This document shows, one piece after another, positions 36,909 through 45,977 of a DNA stretch of 64,000 nucleotides (within the stretch, counting starts at the first letter, position 1; every line of letters begins with the position of its first letter). Below the pieces are notes generated by a model that had not been told where the DNA came from, did no database searches, and saw nothing but the letters and a program-made list of their open reading frames with translations. The stretch spans positions 186,001-250,000 of the forward strand of contig NZ_CP026102.1 of the NCBI RefSeq assembly GCF_002902945.1, in the 5' to 3' direction. A program made the position numbers and the translations under genes. The DNA comes from Paraburkholderia caribensis (GTDB lineage: Bacteria; Pseudomonadota; Gammaproteobacteria; Burkholderiales; Burkholderiaceae).

Positions 36909-37352
36909 TGTGCGACTGCCGAGACCACGAGGTCGTCGTGACACAGCGCTTGTGGCGATCATTAATGCAAGCGATATGCCACAGCGTTCGGATTGCAGCG
37001 CAGCATACCCGTTGGCGCACGCTAAAGCCTTGTCACAGCACGCTTTAACGCCTCTTGACGGCATCCGCTTATTGCGGCTCCGCACGTGTCTTGCGCGCGC
37101 GTCGCGCCTGCCAGGAATGCGCGAATTGCCGCGTCTTCGCAAACTTTTCAGCCTCTCATTCCCACTCATTCAATGCGGCGAAATTCATAACGCGCACTAA
37201 TATGAACTTTGACGGGATCGACTGACGCTTGTCGAACCGGCGAGCGCGAACTTGTGAAGCGGCGCGACGCCGGTATTCGGATGCGCAATTTCAGTCGAGC
37301 CGCGGCTGGTGCGTTTTACTGGTGTCCGTGCTGGATTCCTCTGAGAGATGCC
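36909..37352. other. Intergenic region without recognised gene
   Basis: 444 bases between the small peptide gene and the molybdenum hydroxylase gene. The frame of the latter is open back to 37209 but lacks a ribosome site and conserved sequence there. No terminator-like hairpin or clear dyad was seen. It should contain both divergent promoters. Confidence 0.5.
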
Positions 37353-39653
37353 ATGCTGAAGCGTCGAACCTTCCTGCTGGGCGGCGTGGGCTTAGCCGGC
37401 GCGCTGGTGGTCGGATGGTCGGCGCTGCCGCCGCGCCAGCGGCTCGTCGGGTCGGAAGCGTTGCCCGTGCGTCCCGGCGAAGCGGCGCTCAATGGCTACG
37501 TGAAGATCGCCGCCGACAACACCATCACGGTCCTCATGTGCAGGACGGAGATGGGGCAGGGCGTGCATACGGGACTCGCGATGCTCGTCGCGGAAGAACT
37601 GGACGCGAACTGGGCGGACATCCGCGTCGCCAATGCGCCGCTCGACCAGATCTATAACAACGTCGAAAGCGTGGTCGGCGACTTGCCGTTTCGTCCCGAC
37701 GACGACAGCGTCGTCAAGGAACTCGCGGTGTGGCTCACGCGCAAGCTTGCACGCGATTTCGGCACCGTGATGACGGGCGGCTCGTCGACCATCAACGATC
37801 TCTGGCGGCCGATGCGTGAAGCAGGCGCGTGCGCGCGGACCATGCTGATCGCGGCGGCGGCCGAACGCTGGAGCGTGAAGGCCGCCGATTGCCGCATCGA
37901 AAAAGGCATCGTGGTGCACGACGCGGGACATCGCGCATCGTTCGGGCAACTCGCGATGGCGGCCACGCGGCAGCCGCTGCCGCGCAATCCCGCGTTGAAA
38001 GATCCCGCCGCGTTTCGACTGATCGGCAAGCCGCTGACACGCATCGAAGCCGCTTCGAAGCTGGACGGCAGCGCGATCTTCGGTATCGACGTCGTGCCGG
38101 ACGGCCTGCTCTACGCGAGCATCAAGATGTGTCCCACGCCCGGCGGCACGGTGCGGGATTTCGACGGCGCGGCGGCAGCGGCGTTGCCCGGCGTGCGCAA
38201 GGTCCTGGCCGTCGATGCGTACAACGGCGGCACGGGCGGCGTGGCGGTGATCGCGGACAACGTCTTCATCGCGATGAACGCACTCGACATGCTGACGATT
38301 CACTGGAACGATGGACCGACCAGAGGACTGACCAATGCCGAGGTCGACAGGCGCCTCGTGCAGGCGCTCGACGAAGGCGAAGGCCACGCTTGGTATCGCC
38401 ATGGCGACGTCGAAGATGCGCTGAACCGTGCCGCGCACACGTTGAAGGCAACGTATCGCGCGCCTTATCTTGCGCACGCGCCGCTGGAGCCCGTCAATTG
38501 CACGGCGCAAGTGAAAGACGGCAAGGCGACGGTGTGGGCGGCGACGCAGGTTCCCGCTGTCGCGCGCATGCATGTCGCGCGGCTGCTCGGCATCGGCACG
38601 GACGATGTCGATTTGCAGCAGCAGATGCCGGGCGGCGCGTTTGGACGCAGGCTCGAAGTCGACTTCATCGCCCAGTCGGTCGCGATTGCGCGCGAAGCGG
38701 GTGGGCGTCCCGTGCAAACGCTCTGGTCGCGTCAGGAGGACATGCAACACGACTTCTATCGCCCCGCGTGCCTGTCGCGCTTCAGGGCGGGACTCGATGC
38801 GCAGGGACAGCTGATTGCGTGGCATAACACGTCAGTGAGCCAGTCGGTCGTCGCGACGTGGCTGGCCCGCAACTATCGCATTCCCGATCTCGGCCTCAAC
38901 CTCGACAAGACCGTTTCCGAAGGCGCATTCGATCAACCTTATGAAATGCCGAATGTGTGGATTGGCCAACGCGTTGTCGAGTTACCGATGCCCGTCGGCT
39001 TTTTTCGCTCTGTCGGGCATTCGCATCAGGCGTTCTTTATCGAAAGCTTTATCGACGAACTGGCGGCGTTGGCACGCAAAGACCCTGTCGCATTTCGCGC
39101 GAGCCTGCTGAGGCGGCATCCGCGTCATCTCGCCGTGCTGCAGAAAGTGGCCAGCATGTCCGGCTGGCGAGCGCCCGCCGTGTGGTCGGAAAAAGGCGTC
39201 AGGCATGCGCGCGGTGTCGCGCTTCATGAAGCATTCGGCAGCGTGGTGGGGCAGGTTGCGGATGTATCGCTCGAAGCGGGCAACACGGTGAAGATCGACC
39301 ACGTGTATTGCGCGATCGATTGCGGCTTGCCGGTGAATCCGAACCTGATCCGTCAGCAGGTGGAAGGCGCGATCGTGTTCGGGCTTTCCGCTGCGTTCAA
39401 GGAAGCCATCACGCTTGCCGATGGCGCAGTCATAGAGGGCCTGTATACCCAGTTCGACGTGGTGCGGATGGACGAGTGCCCCGACATATCCGTCGAGATC
39501 ATGCCGTCGAAAGACCATCCGCAAGGCGTCGGGGAGTCTGCGGTGCCGCCTGTCGCGCCTGCCGTCGCGAATGCGCTATTCGCGTTGACGGGCACGCGCA
39601 GCTACGCATTGCCGCTGAACATGAAGCTGTACTCCAGGGGCGCAACATGCTGA
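37353..39653 (+). CDS. Molybdopterin-binding subunit of an IorB-type dehydrogenase
   Basis: A 766-residue large subunit of the xanthine dehydrogenase superfamily, closest in layout to isoquinoline 1-oxidoreductase beta (IorB). The N-terminus MLKRRTFLLGGVGLAGALVV has a twin-arginine-like signal/anchor, so it probably works in the periplasm. Moco-contact motifs: TEMGQGVHTGLAMLVAEELD, QQQMPGGAFGRRLEVDFIAQ, and the base-catalytic glutamate in GVGESAVPP (E728). The start at 37353 follows GAGAG. It overlaps the small Fe-S subunit gene by 7 bases. Substrate (aldehyde or N-heterocycle) is not determined. Confidence 0.87.
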   Translation: MLKRRTFLLGGVGLAGALVVGWSALPPRQRLVGSEALPVRPGEAALNGYVKIAADNTITVLMCRTEMGQGVHTGLAMLVAEELDANWADIRVANAPLDQIYNNVESVVGDLPFRPDDDSVVKELAVWLTRKLARDFGTVMTGGSSTINDLWRPMREAGACARTMLIAAAAERWSVKAADCRIEKGIVVHDAGHRASFGQLAMAATRQPLPRNPALKDPAAFRLIGKPLTRIEAASKLDGSAIFGIDVVPDGLLYASIKMCPTPGGTVRDFDGAAAAALPGVRKVLAVDAYNGGTGGVAVIADNVFIAMNALDMLTIHWNDGPTRGLTNAEVDRRLVQALDEGEGHAWYRHGDVEDALNRAAHTLKATYRAPYLAHAPLEPVNCTAQVKDGKATVWAATQVPAVARMHVARLLGIGTDDVDLQQQMPGGAFGRRLEVDFIAQSVAIAREAGGRPVQTLWSRQEDMQHDFYRPACLSRFRAGLDAQGQLIAWHNTSVSQSVVATWLARNYRIPDLGLNLDKTVSEGAFDQPYEMPNVWIGQRVVELPMPVGFFRSVGHSHQAFFIESFIDELAALARKDPVAFRASLLRRHPRHLAVLQKVASMSGWRAPAVWSEKGVRHARGVALHEAFGSVVGQVADVSLEAGNTVKIDHVYCAIDCGLPVNPNLIRQQVEGAIVFGLSAAFKEAITLADGAVIEGLYTQFDVVRMDECPDISVEIMPSKDHPQGVGESAVPPVAPAVANALFALTGTRSYALPLNMKLYSRGATC

Positions 39654-40108
39654 AGCTGAACATCAATGGCAAGACCGTCGAGGTGCACTCCGATCCCGCG
39701 ACACCGCTGCTTTGGGTCTTGCGCTGCGAACTGAAAATGACGGGGACGAAGTTCGGCTGCGGTGTCGGCGTATGCGGCGCGTGCACCGTGCACGTCGGCA
39801 ACGAGGCGAAGACCTCGTGTCAGGAAAAGCTCTCGGATATCGGCACCAGCCGCATTACGACGATTGAAGGTCTGCAAGGGACGCAAGCGCGCGCGCTGAA
39901 GGAAGCGTGGACGCATGTCGATGTCGTGCAATGCGGCTACTGCCAGAGCGCGCAGTTGATGGCCGCAAGCGCGCTCATACGGCGCAATCCGACGCCGAGC
40001 CGGAAGGAAATAGACTGCGCGATGCACGGCATCATATGCCGCTGCGGCACCTATCCGCGCATCAGGCAGGCAATTCTCGAAGCGACGGGGCAAGGCAAAC
40101 TAACGTGA
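39647..40108 (+). CDS. 2Fe-2S subunit of an IorA-type dehydrogenase
   Basis: A 153-residue electron-transfer subunit. The plant-type [2Fe-2S] cysteines are C38, C43, C46 and C58; the second, alpha-helical cluster uses C96, C99, C131 and C133 (QCGYCQSAQ and ICRCGTYPRI). AGGGG at 39636-39640 precedes the ATG. It pairs with the Mo subunit. No FAD subunit gene follows, as in IorAB, so electrons probably go to a cytochrome, but no cytochrome c gene is adjacent here. Confidence 0.9.
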   Translation: MLKLNINGKTVEVHSDPATPLLWVLRCELKMTGTKFGCGVGVCGACTVHVGNEAKTSCQEKLSDIGTSRITTIEGLQGTQARALKEAWTHVDVVQCGYCQSAQLMAASALIRRNPTPSRKEIDCAMHGIICRCGTYPRIRQAILEATGQGKLT

Positions 40109-40137
40109 CGCTACCCCGTCCCGCGTTGTCGCAACGG

Positions 40138-40494
40138 CTAGTTGTTCCCATGCGAGTACAGCGTCAGCTTGTTGCTGACCGACGTAACGCCAGCTACGCC
40201 TTTGGCCACTTCCGTTGCCTGCGGAATCTGCGATCCATCGGGGACGCTGCCCGATAACACCACCGCACCGCCGCGCGCTTTGACAAAGACGTTCGATACG
40301 TTGAAGCCCGGCGCCTTCGACAACGCCTTGCGCACATCGCGGCCAAGCTTCTTGTCCGCAGGTGTCGCTTTCTTCGACGGTGCTGAAGGCGTGGAGGCCA
40401 TCGACATCGAATCGCTGGCTTGCGCGTACACGTTCGACGTCAGCGTAACGCAACCGACGACGGCGAGCAGCCTCAGGACGTTGCGGATCTTCAT
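40138..40494 (-). CDS. Secreted BON-domain protein
   Basis: A 118-residue protein with a signal peptide (MKIRNVLRLLAVVGCVTLTS, cut near YAQA), a Ser/Pro/Lys-rich linker (residues 26-47), and one BON domain: DVRKALSKAPGFNVSNVFVK, GGAVVLSGSVPD and VAGVTSVSNKLTL. BON domains, as in OsmY, bind membranes or phospholipid and are linked to osmotic/envelope stress. It converges with the IorA-like gene with 29 bases between stops. Confidence 0.88.
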   Translation of the reverse strand: MKIRNVLRLLAVVGCVTLTSNVYAQASDSMSMASTPSAPSKKATPADKKLGRDVRKALSKAPGFNVSNVFVKARGGAVVLSGSVPDGSQIPQATEVAKGVAGVTSVSNKLTLYSHGNN

Positions 40495-40713
40495 GGTTGC
40501 TTCTCCTTGTTTGCTTGTTGGACCGCTCAGTAAAGATAAGCCAACAATCCGCTTCCGCCAAAGCTGCGTTTGCGTTCTCAGGGAAAACCCGCATCCAGCT
40601 ACTATCGCAAATAGAGATAACGCTTATTCACGCTATCGCGTTGCTCGATAGAGGCGCCGACGGCACACTTTGACCCACATCAAAGACACGCACCACGCAT
40701 CTAGGAGACACAC

Positions 40714-41886
40714 ATGCGTACTCAAGTCGGCATTATCGGCGCCGGTCCTGCCGGACTGCTTCTTTCCCATCTTCTCCATCTGCAAGGTATCGATTCCGTC
40801 GTGCTCGAATCGCGCAGCCGCGAGCAGATCGAATCGACGATACGCGCTGGCGTGCTCGAACAGGGGACGATGGATCTGCTCACCGAAACCGGCGTGGGCG
40901 AGCGCATGAAAGCAGAAGGTGCGCTGCATCACGGTTTCGAGCTCGCTTTCGAAGGCAAGCGCCGCCGCATCGATCTCACCGACCTCACGGGCAAATCGAT
41001 CACGGTGTATGCGCAGCACGAAGTCATCAAGGATCTCGTCACGGCGCGGGTGGCGGCGCAAGGCGCGCTGAAATTCGAAGTGTCGGACGTATCGCTGCAC
41101 GGTACCGACGGCACGGCGCCGAGCATTCGCTATCGCCATCGAGGCGAGGCGCACGAACTGCAATGCGATTTCATCATTGGCTGCGACGGTTCGCAGGGCA
41201 TTTCGCGCAATGCGATTCCCGAAGCACTGCGCCGCGATTATCAGCGTGTGTATCCGTTTGGCTGGTTCGGCATTCTGGTCGAAGCACCGCCTTCATCGGA
41301 CGAATTGATCTACGCACGCCATGAGCGCGGCTTTGCACTCGTCAGTACCCGTTCGCCGAATGTGCAGCGCATGTACTTCCAATGCGATCCGAAAGACACT
41401 GTCGACAACTGGTCCGATGATCGTATCTGGGCTGAAATGCATGCGCGCGTCGACTCCGACGAAGGCCACCAGGTGGTCGAAGGCAAGATCTTCCAGAAGA
41501 ACATTGTGGGCATGCGCAGCTTCGTATCGACGACGATGCAGCATGGCCGCCTGTTCCTTGCGGGCGACGCCGCGCATATCGTGCCGCCGACGGGCGCGAA
41601 AGGCCTGAATCTGGCCGTCTCCGACGTGCGTATTCTGTCCGACGCATTGCGCGCCTTCTACAAGGAAGACCGCAACGACCTGCTCAATAGCTACAGCGAA
41701 ACGGCGCTCAAGCGCATCTGGCGCGCAGAACATTTCTCGTACTGGATGACGCGCATGATGCACCGTCTCGACGATGCGTCGCCGTTCGAACAGCAATTGC
41801 AGGTCGCGGAACTCGAGCACGTGACGACCTCGCGCAGCGCGGCGATTTCGATGGCCGAGAACTATGTCGGCGCGGTGCCGGTATAA
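40714..41886 (+). CDS. pobA: 4-hydroxybenzoate 3-monooxygenase
   Basis: A 390-residue class A flavoprotein monooxygenase that hydroxylates 4-hydroxybenzoate to protocatechuate with NADPH. The FAD motif GAGPAG is at 9-14. Active-site residues Y200, S211, R213 and Y221 correspond one-for-one, with an offset of one, to Y201, S212, R214 and Y222 of the Pseudomonas enzyme. The DG motif (CDGSQGISR) and GDAAHIVPPTGAKGLNLA are present. AGGAG at 40703-40707. It converges with an AraC regulator 11 bases on. The 219-base upstream gap should hold its promoter. Confidence 0.96.
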   Translation: MRTQVGIIGAGPAGLLLSHLLHLQGIDSVVLESRSREQIESTIRAGVLEQGTMDLLTETGVGERMKAEGALHHGFELAFEGKRRRIDLTDLTGKSITVYAQHEVIKDLVTARVAAQGALKFEVSDVSLHGTDGTAPSIRYRHRGEAHELQCDFIIGCDGSQGISRNAIPEALRRDYQRVYPFGWFGILVEAPPSSDELIYARHERGFALVSTRSPNVQRMYFQCDPKDTVDNWSDDRIWAEMHARVDSDEGHQVVEGKIFQKNIVGMRSFVSTTMQHGRLFLAGDAAHIVPPTGAKGLNLAVSDVRILSDALRAFYKEDRNDLLNSYSETALKRIWRAEHFSYWMTRMMHRLDDASPFEQQLQVAELEHVTTSRSAAISMAENYVGAVPV

Positions 41887-41897
41887 GCGGCTTGCAT

Positions 41898-42791
41898 TCA
41901 GTTCAATGACAGATCAGTGTGCGCGGCGGCCTGAAATTCTTTCGGCGTCGCGCCTGTCTGCTTGCGAAAAAAGCGGCTGAAATACGCCGCGTCTTCAAAG
42001 CCGAGCGCGTGCGCGATCTGCTTGATCGTCAGGCCCGAATAGACGAGATCGCGCTGTGCTTCGCGTATCAGATGTTCATTCACGAGCGACATCGGCGAAT
42101 GGCCGAGTTCGTCGCGGCAAATGCGGCTTAGCTGCGCCGTCGTAATGCCGAGCTTTTCCGCGTAGAACTCGACGGTCCGATGCTCGCGGAAATGCGCGGC
42201 AACCAGTTCGCGAAAGCGCTTGATCTGGCCGCTTCGACGGTCGGCGACGGCGTTCGTCGCGGGCATTGCCGCCGCGTCGCCCAACCTCGCGACTTGCACG
42301 AAAAGTGCAATCATCAACGACATGCCCGCCGCGATATGACCGCGTGCATTGCCGCGGTATTCCTGTTCGAGCAGCGTGAAGAGCGGCATCAATATGTCGT
42401 CGCCTGCTGACGCCTTCACGGGAATCACGGCGGCGCGCTGAAAGATGGGCAGCAGACCCGGCGACACCGCTTTCGAAATCGACTCCAGTGCGCGCTGCGC
42501 GGCCGTAATCACGAGCCCGTCGATCTCGGGCGAAAACACGAACGCATGCACGGTTTGCGCGGGCAAAACGACGATGCACGGCGGCGCGAGCACATGCTTC
42601 TCGCTTTCGATCACGACGTGCCCGCTGCCGCTCCGAATGTATAGAACCTGCAGCAACGCGTCATGCCGATGCGCGGCGATATGCCAGTCGTTGGGCCGGC
42701 TGCGCTCGGGAATCCACTCGAAATTGAACGCGTCGAACCACGGCGGCCGCGCGGATTCGCCGTACAAATCGTAGTTAGGGATTTTCCTCAT
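41898..42791 (-). CDS. pobR: AraC family regulator, PobR-like
   Basis: A 297-residue AraC/XylS protein. An N-terminal cupin effector domain (AHRHDALLQVLYIRSGSGHV, VLPAQTVHAFVF) is joined to two C-terminal helix-turn-helix units (YAEKLGITTAQLSRICRDEL; IKQIAHALGFEDAAYFSRFF). Adjacent to pobA, it matches the AraC-type PobR that activates 4-hydroxybenzoate hydroxylase genes. It is also divergent from the SDR operon at 42937, so it could serve that instead. The pobR name rests on position. Confidence 0.85.
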   Translation of the reverse strand: MRKIPNYDLYGESARPPWFDAFNFEWIPERSRPNDWHIAAHRHDALLQVLYIRSGSGHVVIESEKHVLAPPCIVVLPAQTVHAFVFSPEIDGLVITAAQRALESISKAVSPGLLPIFQRAAVIPVKASAGDDILMPLFTLLEQEYRGNARGHIAAGMSLMIALFVQVARLGDAAAMPATNAVADRRSGQIKRFRELVAAHFREHRTVEFYAEKLGITTAQLSRICRDELGHSPMSLVNEHLIREAQRDLVYSGLTIKQIAHALGFEDAAYFSRFFRKQTGATPKEFQAAAHTDLSLN

Positions 42792-42936
42792 GCTATTTCC
42801 TCTGCCGTGTACGGATTGTCCTGCGATGTGCGCTCTTTGTCCAATCTCGCGGGGCGGCGCGTCCCTATACTTTTCTCCATGAAACGAGCGGACTCTCTCG
42901 GGGTTCGTCGATAACGATCAGTACATGGAGATTTGG

Positions 42937-43767
42937 ATGACTAAACAAAATGAATCTGAATGGCTCGCTCTGAATGACAAGGTTTGTGTGGTCACGGGCG
43001 CGGCGGGCGGCATAGGCAGTGCAATTGCGAAAGTGCTTGGTGAGAGCGGCGCGCGTCTCGCATTGCTGGACCGCGAGGCCGGAAAGTGTGAAGACCTCGC
43101 GCAGACACTCGGCGCGAACGGCATCGAAGCGTTTTCATTCGCCTGCGATATCGGCGATGCGAGAAGCGTCGAAGCGGCAGCCGCAAGCGTCGAAGCAAAG
43201 CTCGGGGCAGCCGATGTGCTCGTCAACAATGCCGGCCTGTTGCGGCCGGGCGGTATCGAAGACATTGCGCTCGATGCATGGAACGCAATGCTGCAGGTCA
43301 ATCTCACCGGCTACATGCTGTGCTCGCAGGCATTCGGCCGCGCGATGTTGCGCAAGGGCACGGGCAGCATCGTGCACGTTGCGTCGGTGGCTGCGCATCA
43401 TCCGCAGACGTGGAGCGGTGCGTATAGCCCCGGCAAGGCGGCCGTCGCGATGCTGTCGAAGCAGATCGCGGCCGAGTGGGGACCGCGTGGCGTGCGCAGC
43501 AACGCGGTTTGTCCGGGGATGATCCGCACGCCGTTGTCGGCATCGTTCTACGAGCAAGGCGATGTCGAACAGCGGCGCAGCGCGATGACGGCAAGCCGTC
43601 GCATCGGGGAGCCGGTCGATATCGCAGACGTAGTGGCCTTTCTTGCGAGCCCGCGCGCGGGCTATGTGAACGGCACGGAACTCGTGGTCGACGGCGGGCT
43701 GGAATGCATGCTGATGGATCTGGTGCCGCGGCCCGGATTTGACGCAAAGGCCAATCCGGCGCGCTAG
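42937..43767 (+). CDS. SDR family NAD(P)-dependent oxidoreductase
   Basis: A 276-residue short-chain dehydrogenase. Cofactor motif TGAAGGIG (20-27), NNAG structural motif, and the catalytic YxxxK (Y163, K167 in SGAYSPGKAA) with the serine in HVASVAAHH. D-rich LLDREAG after beta-2 suggests NAD preference. The start at 42937 is preferred over 42925 because the GGAG of the first ATG codon region (42927-42930) then serves as its ribosome site. First gene of a four-gene run with a flavoprotein, a NIPSNAP protein and a transporter. Substrate unknown. Confidence 0.9.
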   Translation: MTKQNESEWLALNDKVCVVTGAAGGIGSAIAKVLGESGARLALLDREAGKCEDLAQTLGANGIEAFSFACDIGDARSVEAAAASVEAKLGAADVLVNNAGLLRPGGIEDIALDAWNAMLQVNLTGYMLCSQAFGRAMLRKGTGSIVHVASVAAHHPQTWSGAYSPGKAAVAMLSKQIAAEWGPRGVRSNAVCPGMIRTPLSASFYEQGDVEQRRSAMTASRRIGEPVDIADVVAFLASPRAGYVNGTELVVDGGLECMLMDLVPRPGFDAKANPAR

Positions 43768-43800
43768 AGGCCAAAAGACATCTGGCAGGAGACAACCATC

Positions 43801-45558
43801 ATGAATTCCAACACCCATTCGCCCGCGCCGTTGACGTGCGATGTACTCGTCATCGGTTCGGGCGCTGGCGGACTGTCGACGGCGATCACGGCGCGCAAGC
43901 ACGGCCTCGATGTCGTCGTGATCGAAAAGGAAGCGTACTTTGGCGGCACGACGGCATTTTCGGGCGGCGTGCTGTGGATACCGGGCAACCGGCACGCGCG
44001 CGCCAACGGCGTGAGCGATACGCGCGAGGCCGCGAAGACGTACATGCGCAACGAAACAGGCGCGTTCTACGACGGAGCGGCCGTCGATGCATTCCTCGAT
44101 ACCGGCTCGCAGATGCTCGATTTCTTCGAGCGCGAAACGGAAGTCAAGTTCGTCCCGACGCTTTATCCGGACTATCACCCGAATGTGGGAGGTGGAGTCG
44201 ATATCGGCCGCTCGGTGGTTGCTGCGCCGTTCGACGCGCGCGGGCTTGGCGATGACATTGCGCGCCTGCGCCCTCCGTTAAAGACAATCACGTTCATCGG
44301 CATGATGTTCAATTCGTCGAATGCCGATCTCAAGCATTTCTTCAACGCGACGCGTTCCATCAAATCCGCCGCCTATGTGGCGAAGCGTCTGGCGAGCCAT
44401 CTGAAGGATCTCGCGCTCTACCGGCGCGGCGTGCAGATCACGAGCGGCAATGCGCTTGCGGCGCGGCTCGCTAAAACAGCACTTTCGCTGGGCATTCCGA
44501 TTCACACGAATACGGCCGCGCAGGAACTCATGGTTTCGGATAAGCGTGTGACGGGTGCAATCGTCAAAGGACCGCAAGGTGAGATGCGTATTGCCGCGCG
44601 GCGTGGCGTCGTGCTTGCATGCGGCGGCTTCTCGCACGACGTCGCGCGCATTGCCCAAGCGTACCCGCATGTGAAGCGCGGCGGGGAGCATTGTTCGCCA
44701 GTGCCGAAAGGCAACACGGGCGATGGCGCACGCATGGCAGAAAGCGTCGGCGCTCGGGTGCCCATACGTTATCCGCAGCCGGCTGCGTGGATGCCCGTCT
44801 CGCGCGTGCCGATGCGCGACGGCACGTTCGGTGTGTTTCCGCATCTTCTGGACCGCTACAAGCCGGGCATTATCGGCGTGACGCGCAAGGGCAAGCGCTT
44901 TACGAACGAAGCGAATTCTTATCACGACGTTGGCGCGGCGATGATCGAAGCATGTCGCGACGAAAAAGATACGGCGATGTGGCTGATCTGCGATCACGCG
45001 ACGATTCGCAAGTACGGGCTCGGTTATGCAAAGCCGGCGCCTGTGCCATTGGGGCCGCTGTTGCGCAATGGCTATCTTGTCAAAGGGCGAACGCTTGCCG
45101 AACTCGCGCAACGCGCGGGCATCGACGCCGAGGCGCTCGAAGCCACCGTGCGTATCTACAACGAAGGCGCGACACGCGGTGAAGACCCGGAGTTCGGACG
45201 CGGGTCGACATCGTTCAATCGCTATCTCGCCGATCCCGAATGCAAGCCGAATCCATGCGTCGCGCCGATAGCCCGTGGCCCTTACTACGCGCTCAAGGTC
45301 GTGATGGGCGACCTGGGAACGTTCGACGGCATCACTACGGCTGTCACGGGGGAAGTGCTGGATGCGCGCGGCGCGGTGATCGACGGGTTGTATGCAGTCG
45401 GCAACGACCGAGCCAGCGTGATGGGCGGAAATTATCCAGGCGCGGGCATCACACTCGGCCCGATCATGACGTTCGGCTACATCACGGGGCGGCGCCTTGC
45501 GGGAATTTCCGATAACGCGACGAGCGCGCAACAGAGGCGGCAATCCGAAACGGTATAG
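43801..45558 (+). CDS. FAD-dependent oxidoreductase (ketosteroid dehydrogenase/fumarate reductase type)
   Basis: A 585-residue flavoprotein. The FAD motif VLVIGSGAGGLSTAITARKH is followed by EKEAYFGGTTAFSGGVLWIP, typical of the 3-ketosteroid-1-dehydrogenase and FAD-binding succinate dehydrogenase superfamily. The C-terminal FAD closure GNDRASVMGGNYPGAGITLG is present. Such enzymes put a double bond next to a ketone on ring compounds. AGGAGA at 43787-43792. The neighbouring SDR could make the ketone. True substrate (cyclohexane carboxylate, terpene or steroid-like ring) cannot be decided. Confidence 0.88.
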   Translation: MNSNTHSPAPLTCDVLVIGSGAGGLSTAITARKHGLDVVVIEKEAYFGGTTAFSGGVLWIPGNRHARANGVSDTREAAKTYMRNETGAFYDGAAVDAFLDTGSQMLDFFERETEVKFVPTLYPDYHPNVGGGVDIGRSVVAAPFDARGLGDDIARLRPPLKTITFIGMMFNSSNADLKHFFNATRSIKSAAYVAKRLASHLKDLALYRRGVQITSGNALAARLAKTALSLGIPIHTNTAAQELMVSDKRVTGAIVKGPQGEMRIAARRGVVLACGGFSHDVARIAQAYPHVKRGGEHCSPVPKGNTGDGARMAESVGARVPIRYPQPAAWMPVSRVPMRDGTFGVFPHLLDRYKPGIIGVTRKGKRFTNEANSYHDVGAAMIEACRDEKDTAMWLICDHATIRKYGLGYAKPAPVPLGPLLRNGYLVKGRTLAELAQRAGIDAEALEATVRIYNEGATRGEDPEFGRGSTSFNRYLADPECKPNPCVAPIARGPYYALKVVMGDLGTFDGITTAVTGEVLDARGAVIDGLYAVGNDRASVMGGNYPGAGITLGPIMTFGYITGRRLAGISDNATSAQQRRQSETV

Positions 45559-45569
45559 AGGACAGAACC

Positions 45570-45908
45570 ATGAGTAGCGGCAAACCTTTTATCGACCATC
45601 GCATCTACACGATCCGGCCACGCGGCATGGCGGAGTTCATCGAGGTATTCGATCGACTGGCGATGCCCATTCAATTGAAGTACCTCGGCGCGCCAGTCGG
45701 ATTTTATATGAGCGATATTGGCGCGCTCAACCAGGTCGTGCATTTGTGGGGCTACGAGAGCATTGGCGATTACGACCAGCGCCGCACCGCACGCGACGCA
45801 GACCCGGAATGGCCCGCATATTTGCAGGCATCGGCGCATCTGATCGTCGGGCAGGAGAGCAGGATTATCCGGCGCGTCGAATTCAGAACCCTTACCGCGT
45901 TGCGCTAA
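45570..45908 (+). CDS. NIPSNAP family protein
   Basis: A 112-residue dimeric alpha/beta-barrel protein. DHRIYTIRPRGMAEFIEVFD, then HLWGYESIGDYDQRRTARDA, fits the NIPSNAP family (small ferredoxin-like fold). Bacterial members often sit in catabolic operons and have no proven catalytic role. It starts 11 bases after the flavoprotein stop and is followed by the transporter gene after 69 bases. Confidence 0.85.
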   Translation: MSSGKPFIDHRIYTIRPRGMAEFIEVFDRLAMPIQLKYLGAPVGFYMSDIGALNQVVHLWGYESIGDYDQRRTARDADPEWPAYLQASAHLIVGQESRIIRRVEFRTLTALR

Positions 45909-45977
45909 CAGAAAAGAACAGGCAGCGACATCACAAACATGCGCGAGAAGCATCGGACGCATTCAAGGAGACACGCA

